Assembly (NCBI GenBank): GCA_052143575.1
Contig: JBKQSP010000069.1
Span: 96,371-160,370, forward strand
Direction: 5' to 3'
Source: JAKACA01 sp052143575
Lineage (GTDB): Bacteria > Actinomycetota > Acidimicrobiia > Acidimicrobiales > Bog-793
Length of the DNA: 64,000 nt
The notes under the pieces were generated by a model, which saw only the letters and a list, made by a program, of their open reading frames with translations, was not told the origin of the DNA and did no database searches. The position numbers were made by a program, and so were the translations under genes. Position 1 is the stretch's first letter, and every line of letters starts with the position of its first letter. Of the stretch, positions 45,532-55,900 are shown in pieces.

Positions 45532-46689
45532 ATGACGAGTCTGCCGATTCCAAGGTTGGCGTCCGAAGTCTCCGTCTCGCTGCTGGGCGTCGGTTCCTAT
45601 CTGCCGGAACGCCGAGTCTCCAACGCCGAGATCCTCGACTACCTGCGTCCCGTCCGCCCTGACGGGAGGCCGCTCGAACCGGAATGGGTCGTCAAACACC
45701 TCGGCATCTTCGAGCGACGCCTAGACTACGAGTTCGGCTCCACGCGCAAGCGGAGCCGGGCGGACGGCGGCCTCTTCGACGGCGATCTGGCGCTGCGAGC
45801 CGGCCGGGCCGCCCTCGCCGACGCCGCTCTCGACGCCGCCGACGTCGACGTCGTGGTCCACGTGACGACGACGCCCGACCTCATCGCCTGCCAGGACCAT
45901 TTCCGCTTCCTCATGAACGAGCTCGGCCTGCGTCGCGATACCGACCTCGTCCACCACAATCTCGGATGCGCCGGGCTGTCCTCCGGATTTCGTACGGTGG
46001 CCTGCTCGCTCGTCTCGCTCGTTCCCGCCACGGCGCTCGTGCTGGCGAGCAACTGCCCGTCGGGCTACTTCGGCCCCGAGGTGCACGACTACTACTACAA
46101 GCACCAGAGCGGACTCGGGTGGCTGGCACCGCTCATGTTCGCCGATGGCGCTGGGGCTGCCGTCTGGCGGTCGGCGCCCCGTGACGACCGCCATGGCCCC
46201 ACAGGCTTGCTCTCGGTACGAAACGAGACGAGCCCCGACGTCGAGCTCGTCACCTACCCCGGGGGCGGCTGCCTGCACCACACGTCGGCCAGCAATCTGG
46301 CTGATCACGTCTTTCTCATGGACGGCGTCAAGGTGGCCGAGGTCTTCCCACCCTTGATGGCACGAGATTTCGAGATGCTGCAGGAAGACTGGCCGACCGC
46401 TATCAAGCCCGTCACCGGCTCCGACTTCGACGTCGCCTCCGTCGCCCGCTGGTATCTGCACCAAGCCAACGCCGTCGTGGTACGTCAGGCGATCGAGATG
46501 CTCGGACTGCCGCCTGAGCGGGTGCCGATCAGCGTCGACCACTACGGCAACACGTCGGCGGCCAGCACCTTGATCCTGCTCGACGAGGATCGCCGCGCCG
46601 GCCGGGTGGCGGAGGGCGATCTCGTCGTCTTCATGTGGATCGGGGCCGGCAACGGAGCCATGAACGGGTACGCGGCCGCTGTGCTGTGA
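45532..46689 (+). CDS. 3-oxoacyl-ACP synthase III (FabH)-like enzyme
   Basis: 385-residue thiolase-fold condensing enzyme with the KAS III triad: C146 in HHNLGCAGLSSGF, H310 in WYLHQANAVVV and N340 in DHYGNTSAASTLILL. GGGAGG 9 bp upstream sets ATG 45532. It is longer than housekeeping FabH (about 320-330) through inserts around LRPVRPDGRPLEPEWVVKHLG and EVHDYYYKHQSG. It is therefore more likely a special starter-condensing or acyl-thioester-forming paralogue (OleA/PqsD-like range) than the primary FabH. No fab operon surrounds it. Confidence 0.88.
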   Translation: MTSLPIPRLASEVSVSLLGVGSYLPERRVSNAEILDYLRPVRPDGRPLEPEWVVKHLGIFERRLDYEFGSTRKRSRADGGLFDGDLALRAGRAALADAALDAADVDVVVHVTTTPDLIACQDHFRFLMNELGLRRDTDLVHHNLGCAGLSSGFRTVACSLVSLVPATALVLASNCPSGYFGPEVHDYYYKHQSGLGWLAPLMFADGAGAAVWRSAPRDDRHGPTGLLSVRNETSPDVELVTYPGGGCLHHTSASNLADHVFLMDGVKVAEVFPPLMARDFEMLQEDWPTAIKPVTGSDFDVASVARWYLHQANAVVVRQAIEMLGLPPERVPISVDHYGNTSAASTLILLDEDRRAGRVAEGDLVVFMWIGAGNGAMNGYAAAVL

Positions 46690-46697
46690 CCGGCGGG

Positions 46698-47369
46698 CTA
46701 CTCGAGATCCGCGTCGCCGTCGGCCGGCTTCGGCCCGGGGCCTGACTCGAGTGCCTCCCGGGTTGCCCGCGCCACGGCCCGCAGTGCGGTGCGCACGACG
46801 CTGAGAAGCCTCGGGCCCTCGGCAGGAGGGATGTCCAGGGCGACCCGTGCCACACCCGGCTCCTCCGGCTCGACGCGGGCGCCTGCCGCCGACAGCGTCT
46901 CCAAGAGCTCGCGGTTGTCCCACAGGATGTGACTGACGAAAGTCGTGATGCCGTTGCGGCGGGCTTGATCGGCCAGCATCCTCAACAGGAGCGTGCCGAG
47001 GCCCCGACGCTGGTAGTCGTCGAGGACTGTCACCGCCACCTCGGCTTGGTCTGGCTGGGCGGCGTCTCGGATGTAGCGGGCAACCCCGATGCCTGGCTGG
47101 TCGGGCTCGTCGAGGGCGAAGGCCGCCCAGGCGAAGTGGTTTTTGTAGTCGAGGTTCGTGAGGTACTCGAGGTCCGCATCGGAGAGCCGAGACGGTGCCG
47201 TGAAGAAGCGGAGGTGGCGCGCTTGCATCGAAAGGTGCTCATAACCGACCGCCAGCTCGTGCCGGTCCGTAGGCAGGATCGGTCGCACGAGCACGCGGGT
47301 GTGGTCGGCCAGCTCGTGAACGGAGGTGCTCGAACCGAGCGTGTCGGTCGGGAGTGACTCGAACATCAT
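46698..47369 (-). CDS. GNAT-family acetyltransferase
   Basis: 223 residues. LVRPILPTDRHELAVGYEHLS, GVARYIRDAAQPDQAEVAVTVLDDYQRRGLGTLLLRMLADQARRNGI (acetyl-CoA loop QRRGLGT) define a GNAT of the type seen alone or fused to acyl-CoA-synthetase or CBS modules in actinobacteria. ATG 47369 follows GGAG at 5 bp; a second ATG is adjacent. It lies 31 bp downstream of the acyl-CoA synthetase gene on the same strand, so co-transcription is likely; it might acetylate that enzyme (speculative). Confidence 0.88.
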   Translation of the reverse strand: MMFESLPTDTLGSSTSVHELADHTRVLVRPILPTDRHELAVGYEHLSMQARHLRFFTAPSRLSDADLEYLTNLDYKNHFAWAAFALDEPDQPGIGVARYIRDAAQPDQAEVAVTVLDDYQRRGLGTLLLRMLADQARRNGITTFVSHILWDNRELLETLSAAGARVEPEEPGVARVALDIPPAEGPRLLSVVRTALRAVARATREALESGPGPKPADGDADLE

Positions 47370-47400
47370 GGTCTCCGTACGGGGCAGTCCCCGCCTCGGC

Positions 47401-49194
47401 TCAGGTCCCGTAGAGGTCGTCGATGACTGGACCATAGGCCTTTTCGACGACGGCGCGCCGCACCTTGAGAGTCGGCGTGAGCTCGCCGTTGCCAACCGTG
47501 AGGTCGTGCGGCAGCACGGCGAACTTGCGGATCGACTCGGCTCGTGACACCGACTGGTTGGCGTCATCGATGGCTGCCTGCACCTCGGCCAACAGCGCCG
47601 GATGATCGAGGGCCTGGGCGGGCTCTGTCCCGCCGAGAGCACCCTTGGCAGCCCAGGACGCAAAGGCTTCCTCGTCGATTGTGACGAGCGCCGCCACGAA
47701 GGGACGGGCGTCCCCGACTACGACCGCCTGACTGATCAGCGGGTGGGCGCGAATCCGGTCCTCCAGTGGCGCCGGCGCCACGTTCTTCCCGGCGGCCGTC
47801 ACGATGAGCTCCTTCTTGCGTCCCGTGATCCTCAGGTAGCCGTCCTCGAGGTCGCCGATGTCACCGGTCTTGAACCACCCGTCCGCATCGAAGCTCTCGG
47901 CGGTCGCTTGCTCGTTGCACCAGTACCCCTGGAAGATCTGCGGTCCCTTGGCGAGGATCTCGCCGTCGGAGGCGATGCGGATGCTCGTGCCCATGAGCGC
48001 CTGCCCGACGGTGCCGGGTTTCCAGGCCCCGAGCCGGTTGACGGTCAACGTCGGGCTCGTTTCCGTGAGGCCGTAGCCCTCGAACACCTTGACGCCAACG
48101 CCGTTGAAGAAGTGTGTGAGGCGCTCCCCGAGCGGACCTCCGCCGCTGAAGGCGAAACGCAGGCGCCCACCGAAGGCCGCCTCCACCTTCTTGTAGACGG
48201 GCTGCTCGAAGAGGGCGTGCTCCGCCAAGGTGAGTGGGTGGGGCACGCGGTCTTCATGGTGGCGCGACCACGCCACGGCGACGTCAGCCGCCTTGTCGAA
48301 GATGGCGGCGTGGCCCTCGGCGTGCGCCTTCTGCTGGGCGCCGTTGAACACCTTCTCGAAGATGCGGGGCACGGCGGCGATCATCGTGGGTTGCACCATG
48401 GCGAACTCCTGGAGGAGCGCAGCCGGATCGCTGGCGAAGGCGTCCTTCGACCCCCACTCCACCCCGACAAGTGCGATGATCTTGGCGAGCACGTGGGCGA
48501 GCGGCAGGAACAGGAGTCCGACCTCGTCGGTTTGCAGCATCGGCCCGATGGCGTCCATGGTCTGCCACACGTTGCCGCGGAGGTTTCCGTGCGTGAGGAC
48601 GCAGCCCTTGGGCCGACCGGTCGTCCCGGATGTGTAGATGATGGTGGCGACGTCGGTGGCCTGGAGAGAGCCGATGCGCTTGTCGAGGGCGGAATCCTCG
48701 ACGGCCTGACCACGGCGGGCGAGCTCGTCCAGCGCCCCGTCGTCAATGACGAGGACTTCCGGGCGCCCGTCCGTGCCGCTGCCGCCAACCTCGTACAGCT
48801 CCCGCATCGCCGACGTCTCGACGAGGAGCATCTGGACGTCGCTGTCCTGCACGATCCACTGCATCTGCTCTGCCGAGGAGGTCTCGTAGATGGGGACGGT
48901 CACACCGCCACTTGCAAGGACGGCGTAGTCGATCAGCAGCCACTCCAGCCTCGTCCGCGACATGAGGGCAACACGACCGCCCGGTTCGAGCCCACTGGCC
49001 AGGATGCCCTTGGCGACGGCACGGCAGCGTTCGTAGAACTCGGCGGCCGTCACGTCGACGAAGTGGTCGCCGTCCCGGTAGGCAGCGACAGCTCGGCCGG
49101 GTTCCTTCTCGGCACGCTGGATCACTGGTTCGAGCAGATTGGTACCTGGTGGAATCACATCCATCGGGGGCCCGCACGCGTCGCGCATCACCAT
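47401..49194 (-). CDS. Long-chain fatty acid-CoA ligase (FadD15/FACS-like)
   Basis: 597-residue AMP-forming ligase. YTSGTTGRPKGCVLTHGNL is motif I; FEGYGLTETSPTLTVN, FKTGDIGDLEDGYLRITGRKKELIVTAAGKNVAP contain the ATP-binding and hinge motifs, and the C terminus LTPTLKVRRAVVEKAYGPVIDDLY is typical of the long-chain family. ATG 49194 is taken because GGAAGGGG lies just before it; an ATG at 49188 or 49230 is also possible. It activates fatty acids for beta-oxidation or lipid synthesis. The 178-bp gap upstream (49231-49408) shows no gene. Confidence 0.95.
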   Translation of the reverse strand: MVMRDACGPPMDVIPPGTNLLEPVIQRAEKEPGRAVAAYRDGDHFVDVTAAEFYERCRAVAKGILASGLEPGGRVALMSRTRLEWLLIDYAVLASGGVTVPIYETSSAEQMQWIVQDSDVQMLLVETSAMRELYEVGGSGTDGRPEVLVIDDGALDELARRGQAVEDSALDKRIGSLQATDVATIIYTSGTTGRPKGCVLTHGNLRGNVWQTMDAIGPMLQTDEVGLLFLPLAHVLAKIIALVGVEWGSKDAFASDPAALLQEFAMVQPTMIAAVPRIFEKVFNGAQQKAHAEGHAAIFDKAADVAVAWSRHHEDRVPHPLTLAEHALFEQPVYKKVEAAFGGRLRFAFSGGGPLGERLTHFFNGVGVKVFEGYGLTETSPTLTVNRLGAWKPGTVGQALMGTSIRIASDGEILAKGPQIFQGYWCNEQATAESFDADGWFKTGDIGDLEDGYLRITGRKKELIVTAAGKNVAPAPLEDRIRAHPLISQAVVVGDARPFVAALVTIDEEAFASWAAKGALGGTEPAQALDHPALLAEVQAAIDDANQSVSRAESIRKFAVLPHDLTVGNGELTPTLKVRRAVVEKAYGPVIDDLYGT

Positions 49195-49408
49195 CACCCC
49201 TTCCACCGGGGTCGCCCGACTCCGGCTCATCCCATCATTGATGGTCTCCGAGCCACGATGCGGGCCTTGACGCTCCAGCGCAAGAGGCGAAGGTCACTTC
49301 GAACGGTCACGACCCGCGCCGGTATGCGGGCGCCACACACTTCACTCGCACGACGACGACCGCAAAGGCTCGGGCGTCTTCCTGGCGGGCTAGGCAGGGG
49401 CGCCTCGG

Positions 49409-49624
49409 TCAGTCGGTGCCCTCGTACTTGAAGGAGACCTTCACCTTGGCCCGGTACGCCGTGACGTGCCCGTCTTCGATGTGCATGTCGAGCTCGGACA
49501 CCTCGGCAACGCGCAGGTCGCGAAGCGACTCCGACGCTTTCGTCACGGCGGCGGCGGCCGCCTTCTCCCATGACTCCGTGCTCGTCCCCACAAGCTCGAT
49601 GACCTTGTAGACGCTCTCTGACAT
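49409..49624 (-). CDS. Dodecin (flavin-binding dodecamer)
   Basis: 71 residues, the normal dodecin size: VYKVIELVGTSTESWEKAAAAAVTKASESLRDLRVAEVSELDMHIEDGHVTAYRAKVKVSFKYE. The Glu/Trp/His/Tyr pattern (ESWEKA, VTAYRAKVKVSFKY) matches the flavin/CoA-binding dodecins of actinobacteria. GAGGAC before ATG 49624. It stores or buffers flavins in the cytosol. Confidence 0.93.
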   Translation of the reverse strand: MSESVYKVIELVGTSTESWEKAAAAAVTKASESLRDLRVAEVSELDMHIEDGHVTAYRAKVKVSFKYEGTD

Positions 49625-49754
49625 GTCCTCACGTCCTTCCCGGAGGCGCGACATGACGTCGGCTGGCACGCGCGCCACGACCACCTCCGGCTCAACTGTC
49701 CGCGGTCGGCGACTCGCTGAACAGAGGCAAAGGTCCCGATCCTGAACGGAGCGC

Positions 49755-50849
49755 TCAGCCGATGGTGACCTCGGCTGCCACGACGCCCTGGGCGTCACCG
49801 AGGGCAACGTAACCACCGGCGATGTGGGCGACGGAGTAGAAGCGGCTGCTCGCCTCGATGCCAGCGACGGAGGTCACGTCTCCCGAGGCGGCGGCGACGA
49901 TCGCGCCGTAGACGAAGACGTTCGGCGGCGCCCCCGCCGGAGCGTTCTCTTCTCCCACGGCCGTGCAGCTCGAGCCCCCACAGGCGATCGCCGCCAGCTC
50001 GGGCGTGGTCTTTGCGGTGGCGCTGACCACACCTTTGTCGAGCGTCAGGATGCGACCCTGGGCGTTCACGTTCCCTGCCACGTAGCACCGTGTCGTGCTC
50101 GTGCAGGACACGCCCGATACGAGATCATTGGCGACGGTGCGAAGCTTGCCGGGCTTTCCGTGGCTGATGGTCAGCAACAGGCCCGTGGTCTTGATTCCGT
50201 CGAGGGCATATCCGGCGGCCTCGCAGGTCGTGCCCACGCAGGAGACGCCTCCCATGTCGAGGAGGTCGGTGCCCTTGGGGGCGTCCACGTGGGACAGCGT
50301 GAGCTTGCCCTTGCTCCACGTCCCCACGACGATCTCCTGCGGTGACGTGACCGTCTGGATCCCGAAGACGACGCAGGAGCTGAGGCTCACGCAGGCGATG
50401 CGGGCGAGCTCGACGCCGACGGCCACCTTCGGGTGGGCGGGTTTCGACGGCTTGCCCGAGGCACTGATGCTGATCAGGAGGGGCTGCACAGAGTTGTTCT
50501 CGCCGAGAGCGACGCAGCCAGCCGAGCTCGGACAGCTCACGGCGTAGATCTGAGGCGACCCTGCGATCGCGTACGCATGGGACTGGACGCCGTTGTCGAT
50601 GTCGACGATGTCACCGACGTTATGGGTGTTGGCACCGACGAGAACACAACGGCTCGCGGTGAGGCAGCTGACTTCATTCTGGAGACCGGAGATCGTGTGG
50701 CTCGTCGGGCCAGCGGCATCGGCGGGTCCCACTCCCAAGACGACCGTCGAGGCGATGAGTGCGAGAAGAGCACCAATTCGTAGGAACGATCCAGCCCCCC
50801 ACGGACGTTTCACAGCCCGAGTGTAACCCAACACAAATCCGGCCAGCAT
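49755..50849 (-). CDS. Exported protein with six cysteine-paired repeats (propeller-like)
   Basis: 364 residues. GGAGGG 4 bp upstream supports ATG 50849. A signal peptide (GSFLRIGALLALIASTVVLGVGPADA) precedes about six units of about 45 residues. Each unit has a close cysteine pair and a V-x-G end: CLTASRCVLVG, CPSSAGCVALG, CVSLSSCVVFG, CVGTTCEAAG, CTSTTRCYVAG, CGGSSCTAVG. The pattern predicts a beta-propeller with one disulfide per blade. No catalytic site is evident; surface binding or adhesion is likely. Confidence 0.8.
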   Translation of the reverse strand: MLAGFVLGYTRAVKRPWGAGSFLRIGALLALIASTVVLGVGPADAAGPTSHTISGLQNEVSCLTASRCVLVGANTHNVGDIVDIDNGVQSHAYAIAGSPQIYAVSCPSSAGCVALGENNSVQPLLISISASGKPSKPAHPKVAVGVELARIACVSLSSCVVFGIQTVTSPQEIVVGTWSKGKLTLSHVDAPKGTDLLDMGGVSCVGTTCEAAGYALDGIKTTGLLLTISHGKPGKLRTVANDLVSGVSCTSTTRCYVAGNVNAQGRILTLDKGVVSATAKTTPELAAIACGGSSCTAVGEENAPAGAPPNVFVYGAIVAAASGDVTSVAGIEASSRFYSVAHIAGGYVALGDAQGVVAAEVTIG

Positions 50850-50941
50850 CGGCCCTCCGTTCCCTCGAGGCCGTTCCGCAATGTTGGCGCGGATCGGGTT
50901 TCCCCGACCCGGGATCGGTCTGCTTGGTCAGGCGCTGGCGC

Positions 50942-51235
50942 TCATGAGGGCCGGCGGTCGTTGCAGTAGTGCGTCCACTCTCGGCCGTCCCACCAGCGCA
51001 ACCGACCCGAGCCGGACTGGTCCCATGGGTCCGTGCACCAACCGGGGGGCGGAAGCCAGGGTGCGACCGCAGACGGTTGCGACGAAAGAGACGCCCCGGG
51101 GCGACCGGGCACCGGCGCCTGGGCGATCTTGCCCTGCGCGGCGAGGACGCTAGCTTCGGTGATGCGGTCGGCCGGGATGGCCAAGAGCCTCAGGTCCTCA
51201 GGACGCAGATGTCGAAGGTCGTGGCGGACGGCCAC
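50942..51235 (-). CDS. DUF2510-domain small protein
   Basis: 97 residues ending APWLPPPGWCTDPWDQSGSGRLRWWDGREWTHYC, a DUF2510 module (PGW-x-DP...RWWDGxxWT), usually a surface or membrane-associated binding motif of actinobacteria. GTG 51235 overlaps the end of the CPBP fragment in another frame (46 bp). The first half looks unrelated to known domains, and the reading might be the 3' remnant of a longer gene joined to the truncated CPBP gene. Start uncertain. Confidence 0.6.
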   Translation of the reverse strand: MAVRHDLRHLRPEDLRLLAIPADRITEASVLAAQGKIAQAPVPGRPGASLSSQPSAVAPWLPPPGWCTDPWDQSGSGRLRWWDGREWTHYCNDRRPS

Positions 51236-51717
51236 GCCCAGCGAAGGTAGGCGACGGCAAAGCCCCGGTAGATGAGCTCCTCGCAGACTCCGGCCGAGAG
51301 GGCGACGACGACGAAGGCGGCTCGTTCCTCATGATTGGCGGGGAGAAATTCCAAGAGTCGGGGCTGCGTCGCAAGAGAGCGAGTCACCGATGCCGGCGAA
51401 GCGCGCATTCGAAACGCTCCGAGAGCCAGACCCACGAGCAGCACGACCGACATCGCGACGGCCACCGCAGACCGAAACGTGGGCAGGGCGAGGCCGATCG
51501 AATGCGGACTCCTGTGAGCGAGCAGGCCGACGACGGCCATGGGTGCAAGAAGGAGGACCTTCCTGGCCGAGCTGCGATAGTAGAACCTCAGCTTTGCTCC
51601 GGGTTCGCTCTGCTGGCGCTCGAGCATGCGCTTGTACTGGGAACGGCTGCGCAGCGGAAGCACGACCACGATCAACGCCGCGTAAGCAGACGCCGGCCCT
51701 GCCGCCACGGCCTGCAT
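51190..51717 (-). pseudogene. CPBP-family intramembrane metalloprotease, C-terminally truncated
   Basis: 175 residues with membrane spans (AAGPASAYAALIVVVLPL, VLLLAPMAVVGLLAHR, AVAVAMSVVLLVGLALGAF) and the first catalytic motif EELIYRG. The frame ends 20 residues later (FAVAYLRWAWPSATTFDICVLRT), before the second FxxxH and third H/N motifs that complete the active site. No in-frame or shifted continuation resembling CPBP is seen; the DUF2510 frame takes over. A deletion fusing two genes is the simplest reading. An inactive but stable protein cannot be excluded. Confidence 0.7.
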
Positions 51718-51796
51718 GCCGGCAAGGGTAGACGGAACCCCCTGCCGGGCGGCTGAGGTCGTCGGCCGCCAGCGAGGTGAGGCGGCGACCCGGAGT

Positions 51797-52576
51797 TCAG
51801 TCGCTGGGCGCGCGCAGCTTGAACTGGGCGCCGGCAGGGTCGCTCACGGTTGCCAGGCGGCCGTAGGGCGTGCTCTGCACGTCCGTCACGACCGACCCAC
51901 CGAGGGCCTCGACCTTGGTGACTGTGGCGACGGGGTCTTCAACCGACCAGTAGACCGACCAGTGGGCGGGAACGCCCTCGGGCAGGAAGCTGGCAGCGTC
52001 CATGATGCCGGCGAACTCGCCCTCACCGTTGGGGTCGCGCATCATCGTGTAGCGGAACTCGTCACTATCGGCGACGGTGTCCGTGTCCCAGTGGAAGACA
52101 GCGCGGTAAAAAGCGACGGCGGCGGCGTGGTCCCGGGTGTGGAGCTCGAACCAGTCCGGCGAGCCCGGCTCGTTGAGGACCGTGAAGCCTGGGAAGGTTC
52201 CCGGCTGCCAGGCGCCGACGCGGGCACCCGTCGGGTCAGTGAGGATTGCCTGGCTCCCGAGGTCGGCGACCGGCATCACTCCTTGCAGGATGCTGGCGCC
52301 GGCCGCCTCTGCGGAATCGACGGTCTTGGCGATGTCGTCGGTGGCCAGGTAGATGCTCCACACGTTCTGGGCGGGCACATCCCCCATACCTCCCATGCCA
52401 CCCGCCACCGGCACGCCCTCACGAGTGAACATGAAGTAGCCGCCGAACTCCGGGCTCGGCGCTTCGGCCTCCCAATCGAACAGCTCGCTGTAGAAACGGC
52501 GGCTGCCCTCGACGTCCGAGGTCCACAAGTCGGTCCAGCACGGTGATCCGTTGGGGGGTGTGTCACGGGCGGGCAT
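51797..52576 (-). CDS. Two-domain VOC (glyoxalase/bleomycin-resistance fold) protein
   Basis: 259 residues formed by two tandem VOC half-domains: GSPCWTDLWTSDVEGSRRFYSELFDWE and SPDWFELHTRDHAAAVAFYRAVFHWD, each ending in a DPTGARVGAWQPG or DPAGAQFKLRAP strand. Members include dioxygenase-like and antibiotic-binding proteins; actinobacterial hits are usually unassigned. GGAGGAG 7 bp before ATG 52576. It diverges from the SARP-type regulator and may be its target. Confidence 0.9.
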   Translation of the reverse strand: MPARDTPPNGSPCWTDLWTSDVEGSRRFYSELFDWEAEAPSPEFGGYFMFTREGVPVAGGMGGMGDVPAQNVWSIYLATDDIAKTVDSAEAAGASILQGVMPVADLGSQAILTDPTGARVGAWQPGTFPGFTVLNEPGSPDWFELHTRDHAAAVAFYRAVFHWDTDTVADSDEFRYTMMRDPNGEGEFAGIMDAASFLPEGVPAHWSVYWSVEDPVATVTKVEALGGSVVTDVQSTPYGRLATVSDPAGAQFKLRAPSD

Positions 52577-52912
52577 GGTTGGCTCCTCCTGGTCTGATGG
52601 GTTCGGTCACGTTCATCGACGGTCCCGGCGACTGGAACTCATCGTTGCTGCACAACCAAGCCGGCGCAAGGGACAAACCCACGCCCTCGCCTGGATGGAC
52701 GCTGCGGCTCGTCGCCGGCGACACCAAGGTGGTCCTGCCCGCACGACGGCGCCGATCAGGCACGGCGGACACGCAGCGTGAGGCGAAGCAGATACTCCGC
52801 AATGCCAACGGTCTTGCCGCCGTCGCCGGCGAGGCTCAGCCGCTGCACAACGTCGCGGCGCCACTTAGGATTGCCCACCGCCGAGGAAGAACTCGACGCT
52901 GCGAGGAGTTTG
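52577..52912. other. 336-bp gap without a recognisable gene
   Basis: The intergenic region between the divergent VOC and SARP-type genes. The short open frames here have no recognisable motifs. I see no clear -10/-35 pair or hairpin. Confidence 0.5.
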
Positions 52913-55900
52913 ATGGCGCGCCTGCCTCCCTATCACATCGACCGACCGCGCCTCAGTGGGAGGTGCGTTGACGAACGCGTCGTCGTCGTGGAGGCGGGAG
53001 GCGGATACGGAAAGACGACACTCGGCGCCGAGCTCGTCGATCTCTGGCGGAGCGTCGGTATCGAGGTCCTCCTCCTTTCAGAAGGAGTGAGCGCTGCCCT
53101 CTTTGCCGCCAGGCTTCGGGCTGCCGTCGCCGACTCCGGCTTCAGCGAGGCGGCCGCCACCATGGCCGGCGCTGGCGACGATCCACAGGGCGCTGTCGAT
53201 GCCGCCGTGCGCGCTCTCGCCGCCGAGCAGTGCGCTTTCGTCATCGACGACGCCCACCACGCCTCCCGTGGAGCCGCTCAGCTCATCGAGCACCTCGCCT
53301 CCAGCGTCACGTCGACTCAGCACGTCATCGTGCTCGCTCGCCAGCTCCCGCCGGGTTCCGAGCGGCTTCGCCGCGCCGAGTACTTGCACCTGAGCGCCAC
53401 CGACCTGGCGCTCGATCCCGGCGAAACGCTGCAACTCTGCAGGGAGGGTTTCGGTCTCGATGTCGGCCCGGCCGATTCGGAGGCCGTCGATGAGGCGACG
53501 GGAGGCTGGACAGCCGCGGCCGTCCTCGCCGTCTCAAGGGCGAAGCGGACCGGGGAGCAGCTGCGCACCGTGGCCGAGACGGCGCGCACGAACCGGACTT
53601 CCGGCGCCGTCGCTGCCATCCTCGAGGGCGCCGTCACGAGCCTCTCGCCCGCCGACCGCACGAAGCTGGCCCAGGTAGCGCGGCTCCCCTATCTCGACGA
53701 GGCCGTCGTCGACACCGCCGCCGGCAGCGACGGCTTCTTCGCCCGCTGCTTGGAGATCGGCGTCCCCCTCACGCGCGGTGCCGGTGGGTGGTGGGACATT
53801 CCCGGCCCCGCCAGGGAGCATCTCGCCACCCTGGCACCGCCTGACCCCGTCGCCCTCCGCTCGGCGGCTGCGAGCTACGAGCAGCGGGGCGAGATCAGCG
53901 CCGCCCTCCAGCTCCTCCTCGGATTCGGCGACGTCATGGCAGCCGCCGATCTCTTTGCCAACGCCGCCCCCGCCGACCTCGAGGCCATGGACGTCCTCGA
54001 GGTTCAGGCGGTCGTCGGCGCCCTCGGCGAGGAGGCGCTCAAGGCACATCCCATCGTGTTCCTGCATCTTGCCCGCAGCCTCAGTACCGCCACCCTCATG
54101 AGCCGTCGGGAGACCGCCTTGCGGCGCGTCGAAGCCCTCGCCGCCGACGTCGACTCGCCATCGCTACAGCGCGCCATCGCCAGCGAGCGGGCAAAGGACC
54201 TCGTTCGCGACGGCGAATTCGAGAAAGCAGCCGCCCTGGCGGCCGACGTGCTCGGCTCGACGCCGCCCGACGAGCTTCTCTCTCGTGCGGGCGCTCTCGC
54301 TGCCTTGGGCCGGGCGCTCGTCTGGCGCTTCGACCCGCAGGGGCGGCGCGACGAGACCAGTCTCAACGAGGCCGACGAGCGCCTCGGCCAGGCGATGGAC
54401 CTCTACCAGCAGCTCGGCATGCGCGCCTCTGCCGCCGTCCTCGTGCTCTACCGGGCGATGTGGATCGAATTCGCCCGTGGGCATCCCTACGGCGCCCTCG
54501 AGCGGCTGCGAGACGGGCTCAGCCTCGTCGTCGACCGCCCGAGGACGTGGGCGCTCCTTCTCATCCAGCGAGCAGAGGTGGAGCTCGAGCTCGGCCTCTT
54601 CGACGAGTCCGAGGCCACGATGGCCGAGACCCTCCGCCTCGCTGAGGTCTACGACGACGAGGTGCTGCGCGCCTACACGTTCTGGGAGCAGTCCATCGTC
54701 GCTTCCCACCGGGGCGACCGGGAGGCCGTGCTGGCATCCGTGCGGCTCACCCAGCAGCACAAAGGGGACTGGTGGGACTACGCCTCGGCCGACTTCCTCG
54801 CGAGCGCCGCTGAGTCGCTCGCCCGCGTCGGCGAGACGGCCCTTGCTTGGGACTGCCTCGCCCGTGGGAGGGAGGACCCGCAGGACGCCCTCCCGCTGCT
54901 TGCCTTGGCCGAAGGAGTCCTGAACGCCCGCTTCGGCGACCCGGAGCTGGCTGAACGACAGCTCCGCGACGCACCCAACAAGGGTGTCGACCCGCGGGAG
55001 TACTGGCGGATGACGCTGTTCAGAGCGCTCGCCGCCTTCCGCCGCGATGACCGCAGCGCCGGAGCGCTCGCCGCCCGCGCCTTCGAGGAGGCGTCCGGCC
55101 TGGGCCTCGGTCACCTCCCCCTCACGAAGGAGCGCGCCGCCACCGAACAGGTGCTCGGCCTCGCCGTCGAGACGGGCCAGCCGGCCGCTCTTGCCCTCGA
55201 GGCTGCCGCCCTCCCGACAGCCATCCGTGTGCTCGGCACGTTCAGCGTCACGAGCGGCGGACGCGAGGTCGCCGTGTCCCCGGGGCAGGGGCGCCGCCTC
55301 CTGCAGATGCTTGCGGTCTCCGCCGGACGTGTCGTCACCGACCAGGCGATGGAGGCGCTCTGGCCGGATGCCGATCCCGACGCCGCCCGCAACCGCCTCC
55401 GCACCGTCCTCAACCGCCTCCGCTCGGAGGCCGGCGACGTCGTCGTTCGCTCAGGCGAGACACTCGAGCTCCGCTCCGGCGTCTCGGTCGACCTCGCCCT
55501 CTTCGAAGCAGACGCCCGCCGATCCCTCGCCCTCGGAGCGGGAGAGCCCACGCTTGCGGTTGCCCTCGCCCGCTCCGCCATGACCCGATACCGGGGGGAG
55601 CTTCTCCCCGAAGAGCCCTACGAGGACTGGGCGGCGCGGCCGAGAGAACGAGCCCGCCGCACGATGCTGCAACTGCTCGACCTCTGCGCGGATGTGGCCG
55701 CCACCCGCGGTGACCTCGACGACATGCGTCGCGTCGTCGAGATGACGATCGACCTCGCCCCCTACGACGACGATCGCTACCTGCGTGCTGCCTCCCTCCT
55801 CCTGCAGCAGGGACGTCGCGGGGCCGCCCTCATGGTCGTCCGCCGCGCCCGCCGCACCCTCGCTGAAATCGGCCTCGAGCCACCCGCCCACCTCCTCCGC

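Noticed and set aside
47602..49431. Plus-strand open frame the same length as the acyl-CoA synthetase
   Set aside because: It is the antisense shadow of that gene, whose motifs are unambiguous on the minus strand.
51150..51235. SHOCT-like domain in the N-terminal half of the DUF2510 protein
   Set aside because: Only a loose resemblance (ITEASVLAAQGKIAQ); too weak to call.
52778..52912. Upstream extension of the SARP-type regulator by 45 codons
   Set aside because: The extension is Arg/Ser-rich without similarity to regulator N termini; the start at 52913 has a good ribosome-binding site and begins the usual LPPYHIDRPRL.
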